NCBI GenBank assembly: GCA_963556695.1
Contig: CAUWAG010000006.1
Location: 3,782,001 to 3,846,000 of the forward strand
DNA: 64,000 nt
Direction: 5' to 3'
Origin: Anthostomella pinea
Lineage: Eukaryota; Ascomycota; Sordariomycetes; Xylariales; Xylariaceae
The notes below the pieces were generated by a model. It searched no databases and was not told where the DNA came from. It was given only the letters and a program-made list of their open reading frames with translations. Shown one piece after another: positions 60,165 to 64,000 of this stretch. Every line of letters starts with the position of its first letter. Within the stretch, counting starts at the first letter, position 1. The translations under genes and the position numbers were made by a program.

Positions 60165-60334
60165 CCCCAAGGTCATACCGCCGTAACAACAGGGATGGGC
60201 CCGTGAGCGGGACTGACTGTACTTATTATCTTGAGACCTCCACAACCCTGCGGTACAGAGGCTCTAGGAGGTGCGGTTTGCATTACTGAGGAGCTACCCC
60301 CCACGTTAAATACAAAACAAACAAACAAACAGAT

Positions 60335-61394
60335 AGTCACCAGCTTTTCCCAGTTCCTCCGCACAAGCGTATTTGCTAGCAATAAAGGACAAGAGCCAGC
60401 AGCAATGGAACCCCTGCCCAACAAAAAAGGTGCCCAAGCACACCCCACCACAGACCCAACAAAGACTACAAACAACCCCGTACGACCCACGTATGCAGGG
60501 GTTACTATGAATGGCATCCAGCCCCAGGCAGCTAGAAACGGCCCTAAGGAACACGCCGAGACCCGACTACTGACGCAGAAAGAAGACCTCCACATCTTCA
60601 TAAGGCTTCAAGAAGACCAGCTCGGCTGGTCGAGAATTATCAGCACATATGCTCTTAGAAAAACTATCACCAAGGAGCTGAACCTCGTGGCTTCCAATGT
60701 AATAGATGCGCACAGGATTCCTACCGGCTTGTCTCTTTGACCAAGGGATAAAAACTGCATAAGGAAAGATCCTAACACAAAAAGCAAGACTGGCTCAGCT
60801 TATAAAAGCCTCTGTAATAGAACTACCCGTCAAGTGGCCACTTATGCCCTCCCGAACTGCCCAACTATACTTACCAATATGAAACTTAAAGGTATAGAAA
60901 TCACACCCAAAATGACCTTAGATGAGTGCGAATTCCAGACCGGGCTCCGCCCAGCAAACGCACATATATCAAAAAACGGCCCCAATAAGTCCGGCCTAGT
61001 CACATGACTAGTATCGTTCACCAAAAAAATAGGAGCCTTTAAAATCTTTGGTCTTCACTTAAGGTCCAGGTTTATCAAAAAGAAGAACCCTCCCTTGCAA
61101 CATAACCTAGGATGCCAAAATTGGCACCCTGCACAGCGGTGTGCCCGTCCGAGCCGCTGTGAGAGATGTGGAAAACCGGAAGACGAAAGGCACGTATCTC
61201 TATGCACGCTCCCCCCTCAATGTGCTAATTACATGGGGCCCGAAATTTCAACACACGCAAACTACCCAGCTAGACCTAAGAGAATAGGAGGCCAGTTGAT
61301 CCACCCCTCGAACCAAGAAAAAAAGAAGCTTAGAAAGTCATGTCTAAAGCTATACAACAAGGTAAACGCCATAAAGAACCTACCAGCTCCTTAA
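60335..61394 (+). pseudogene. ORF1 of second LINE, degenerate
   Basis: The readable N-terminal piece runs to a stop at 60738-60740 and contains QIVTSFSQFLRTSVF, collinear with the first LINE. After several stops, 61095-61394 carries Cys/His knuckles, including CQNWHPAQRC and CERCGKPEDERHVSLC. Frames are broken at about 60740, 60775 and 61005. Confidence 0.75.
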
Positions 61395-61639
61395 AGCCTA
61401 GTCCCGGTACTTGCGGCACCCTCTCAGGAAGAAACCACACCCAGCTCCAACACCCATGCCATAGACAGTATCATAATGGCAAGTATAAACACACTAGAAA
61501 CCAACACTACAGACAGTAAATCTATCTCAAAGAAAAGGCTAAACAAAGTCAATAACATAGACAAGACAGATACAGAGATGACCGGATTACCCCAATTCTC
61601 AAAAGAACCACAGCAAGGCATAGGATCTGCAAGGAGACC

Positions 61640-63976
61640 TCGCCACCAGCAAAATCAAGTCAATTATACTGGTAATAATGTCAGCTCAGCCTTTGAATGC
61701 CACTCAGAGCTCCGGGACTAGGCTCCGTCAGGTCCTTAACCGGGGACAGGGCGGCCAGGGGCACTACAAACAGAGGACCAGTTCTTTCAGGATTGCTCAA
61801 AAAACGTCCAGAAGATGCACAAATCACACACGGCTCTCCTATAGAACTGTTGTGAGGCTGACATAGACGTGGTCCTGATCCAAAAACTGTGGGTCAGTGT
61901 AGATAGGAAAAGCCGCTACAACTCACACCCTCAATACAACGCATATGCTCCGATAGACCACTGGGAGGGTACATCGGACAGGCCAAGAGTTCTGTCATAC
62001 GTACTGAAGAACGCGGGACTCGAGACACAACAAAGCAGGCCAGCCTCAACCAGAGACATTATCTGGCTCACAGTAAACGGAGTCACACTTATGAACTTTT
62101 ACCGTCAAAGAGAAGAAGCACTGGATCTATTGCTTGCCTGGCCACCTCTTGCCCACTGCATAGTAACAAGAGATTTCAACACAAATGACCCCTCTTGAGA
62201 ACCAGGAATACCAAGAAGAGCCCGAGGCGGGGAAATTACACAATGGGTAGCAGAAAACCAGCTCACATACATTAGGGAACTGGGAGTCCCTATACACAAC
62301 GATAGGCACGTCCTCGACTTGACCTTCTCGAACATCTCCTTTACAACCGCAGTAACCAACTACGATCTACATGCAGCCGCAGACCACTGGCCACTGCAAA
62401 TTACGATACTATCTAAAGGCAGACAAAAAGTGGCTCAACAGAGATACACAGTACCAAATGACAGACTACTAGAGTTCTGTAAGATAATACGTATAAGAAC
62501 CCCGCTACCAAGCCTCAGCTCCAACCCCACAATAGAAGAACTCGACAAAACTATCTTGGCCATCATAAGCCTCTTCACGCTAGCCCTTAAAACTGTTGGC
62601 AACAAATCAAGCAGCAAGAGATGAAACGCTCTTTAGTGAGACGATAAGTATAAGAAAGCAAAAAGAACTTACAAGCTGGTAACAAAGCAATTCAGTATAA
62701 ACACCCCTACCAACAAGAAACACGCGTATCGAGCGGTAGTACAATATACAAAAAGAGAATATTAAAAAGCCCGCATCAAAAGTATACAGAAAGACTCAGA
62801 CCTTTTCAAGATAATTGACTGGCATAAACTAGGTCCGGACATAAAATCACCGCTACTAAAAGTCGGCAACTTGACAGTAGAAGACACTACTTAAAAGGCA
62901 TATGCCTTCAAGACGGCCTTACTAGACAGGCACTTGGCCAAAGACGACCTCCCACACGACCCGTTAGAGATTCCATCGCCCTTCGCGCTACATTAGAATG
63001 AAACTCTACAATATCGCCAACCGAACTTGCTAAAATGGTTCTTACGGAAAACACAGCCCCAAGAATAAACTCTCTCTCAACACGACTCCTCAAAGCGGCA
63101 GGAATCCACCTAGCTGAGCCGATTTGGCTTCTATTTCAAGTGTTGAATGGAAGCCGGAGATAGACACCGATGCATCCGTTAGTCCAATGTGTTACAGCCC
63201 GGAACCCTACCGTGAGCAGAGGCCTTAGGGGTCTGGTTAGGACAACCGCAAGGACACGGCTCCAAAGGACGTATGAACTCACACCGGATTTCCCAAGACT
63301 GATCTTAATGGAACCAAGATATACAAAGGACGCTGGCAAAGCTGTTATAACAAGAAGCAAAGCCAAAGAAGCCAAAGTCTTCACAAACTGGCTGAAATTG
63401 CTATCACTCTCACACGTAGTCGCTTATTCTAATGGTTCAAAATTTCTGGAGGGGGCGGTGGGCTACGGATACGTGATTTACAGAGGCCGGACAAATATAG
63501 CCTCGGGCTGTGGCAGACTGGGCCACCCAGCAGAGGTCTTTGACGGTGAGGCCAAAGGAGCCAGGTACGCACTCAGGCGGGCCCTGAGGCTCAGCAGTGG
63601 TGCTCCCATTCACGTGTGCCTAGACAATACAGCAGTGATCTCCGGACTGCAGGGGGAACCAGCTCCGAGCTCTCAAGAAGCTTTCCTCCAATTTCAAGAA
63701 ATTTCGGACACGTACGCCGACGTACAGTTCCGGTGGGTGCCAGGGCATATGGACATCCAAGGCAACAAAGAGGCCGATGTAAAGGCAAAAGAAGGTACTA
63801 CCTTGCCAATCCCTACTAGGGCCAAACCTATGCTTGCAGGCGTCCTAGGCCTTCTCAACAAAAAGATTCAAAGAGAACACCAGCAATGGTGGGACGAGAA
63901 CATCACCAACAAATACAAAAGTCTCGGCCTTCAGAAATTTGACTACACTCAAGTGCCTAAAAGAGCTCAAGCTTAA
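61640..63976 (+). pseudogene. ORF2 of second LINE, RT core deleted
   Basis: Endonuclease at about 61840-62400: the catalytic Glu of the QEPW motif is Lys (IQKLWVS), while ARDFN reads TRDFNTND and the DHW motif survives. A connector follows to WLLFQ near 63135. At that point, where RT should begin, the text jumps to the post-RT stretch HPLVQCVTARNP; the fingers, palm and YxDD box are absent. RNase H (63413-63800) has YSNGS in place of YSDGS, so its first Asp is lost, while later Glu, Asp in VCLDNT and Asp in GNKEADV remain. Stops occur throughout 62195-63150. The protein frame stops at 63974-63976. Confidence 0.82.
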
Positions 63977-64000
63977 CAGGCCAACACTCCACAGGCTTAT

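Larger units (their letters stand above)
52300..60334 (+). mobile_element. Tad-like non-LTR retrotransposon (LINE), degenerate
   Basis: The left limit is approximate. The element is split by the pogo/Fot-like insertion at 52648-54599. It encodes a Gag-like ORF1 with zinc knuckles and an ORF2 with endonuclease, reverse transcriptase, RNase H and a C-terminal Cys/His region, the layout of Tad-clade fungal LINEs. It ends in a short 3' region and an AAAC-rich tail at about 60308-60334. Many stops replace Trp or Gln codons, fitting RIP. A second LINE follows at once. Confidence 0.88.
60335..64000 (+). mobile_element. Second Tad-like LINE, 5'-truncated and internally deleted
   Basis: It starts directly after the AAAC tail of the first LINE at CAGATAGTCACCAGC, a point that lies inside ORF1 of the first LINE (near 54718), so the 5' end is lost. 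It contains ORF1, the endonuclease and RNase H, but the RT core is missing. It continues past the right edge of the window. Confidence 0.85.

Overview
The window looks like a gene-poor, transposon-rich stretch of a filamentous ascomycete (Pezizomycotina) chromosome. The evidence is short GT-AG introns of about 53-71 bp with CTAAC-like branch sites, a highly reducing PKS-NRPS hybrid gene, fungal PTH11-like receptor, phosphoinositide phospholipase C and DHA1-type MFS genes, and Tad-like LINEs and Tc1/pogo transposons whose inactivating changes are mostly C-to-T or G-to-A, as expected of RIP. No species is assigned.

Region 1 (1-16.4 kb): a decayed biosynthetic locus. A broken PTH11-like receptor fragment (minus strand) abuts a 13.6-kb PKS-NRPS pseudogene (plus strand). 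Domain order is KS-AT-DH-MT-(silent ER)-KR-ACP-C-A-T-R. The synthase has lost the N-terminus of KS, carries a Tc1/mariner element in KS with a clean TA duplication, has one-base frameshifts in the MT and KR domains and a stop codon in the condensation domain. The A, T and R domains are still open.

Region 2 (16.4-23.9 kb): about 7.5 kb with no gene I can support.

Region 3 (23.9-34.1 kb): a PI-specific phospholipase C (minus), a small one-intron cupin, a frameshifted UbiE-like methyltransferase pseudogene, a complete three-exon MFS transporter, and a nearly intact pogo/Fot-like transposon with 54-bp inverted repeats lodged in a TA microsatellite.

Region 4 (34.1-50.2 kb): a long gene-poor stretch, a 1170-residue Ser-rich disordered protein with a possible N-myristoylation site, a minisatellite-encoded repeat protein interrupted by a stop, two MITE-like elements (one with the same ends as the Tc1 copy in the synthase), and a complete four-exon MFS transporter.

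Region 5 (50.2-64 kb): a transposon nest. It holds a 497-bp inverted-repeat element with internal tandem repeats, a Tad-like LINE whose ORF1 is split by a pogo/Fot-like element, and a second 5'-truncated LINE lacking its reverse transcriptase core. The last one runs off the window.

The genes that look functional are the phospholipase C, cupin, both MFS transporters and the Ser-rich protein. No intact novel multi-gene system was found. The clearest story is how a hybrid synthase locus died by truncation, transposition and point mutation.
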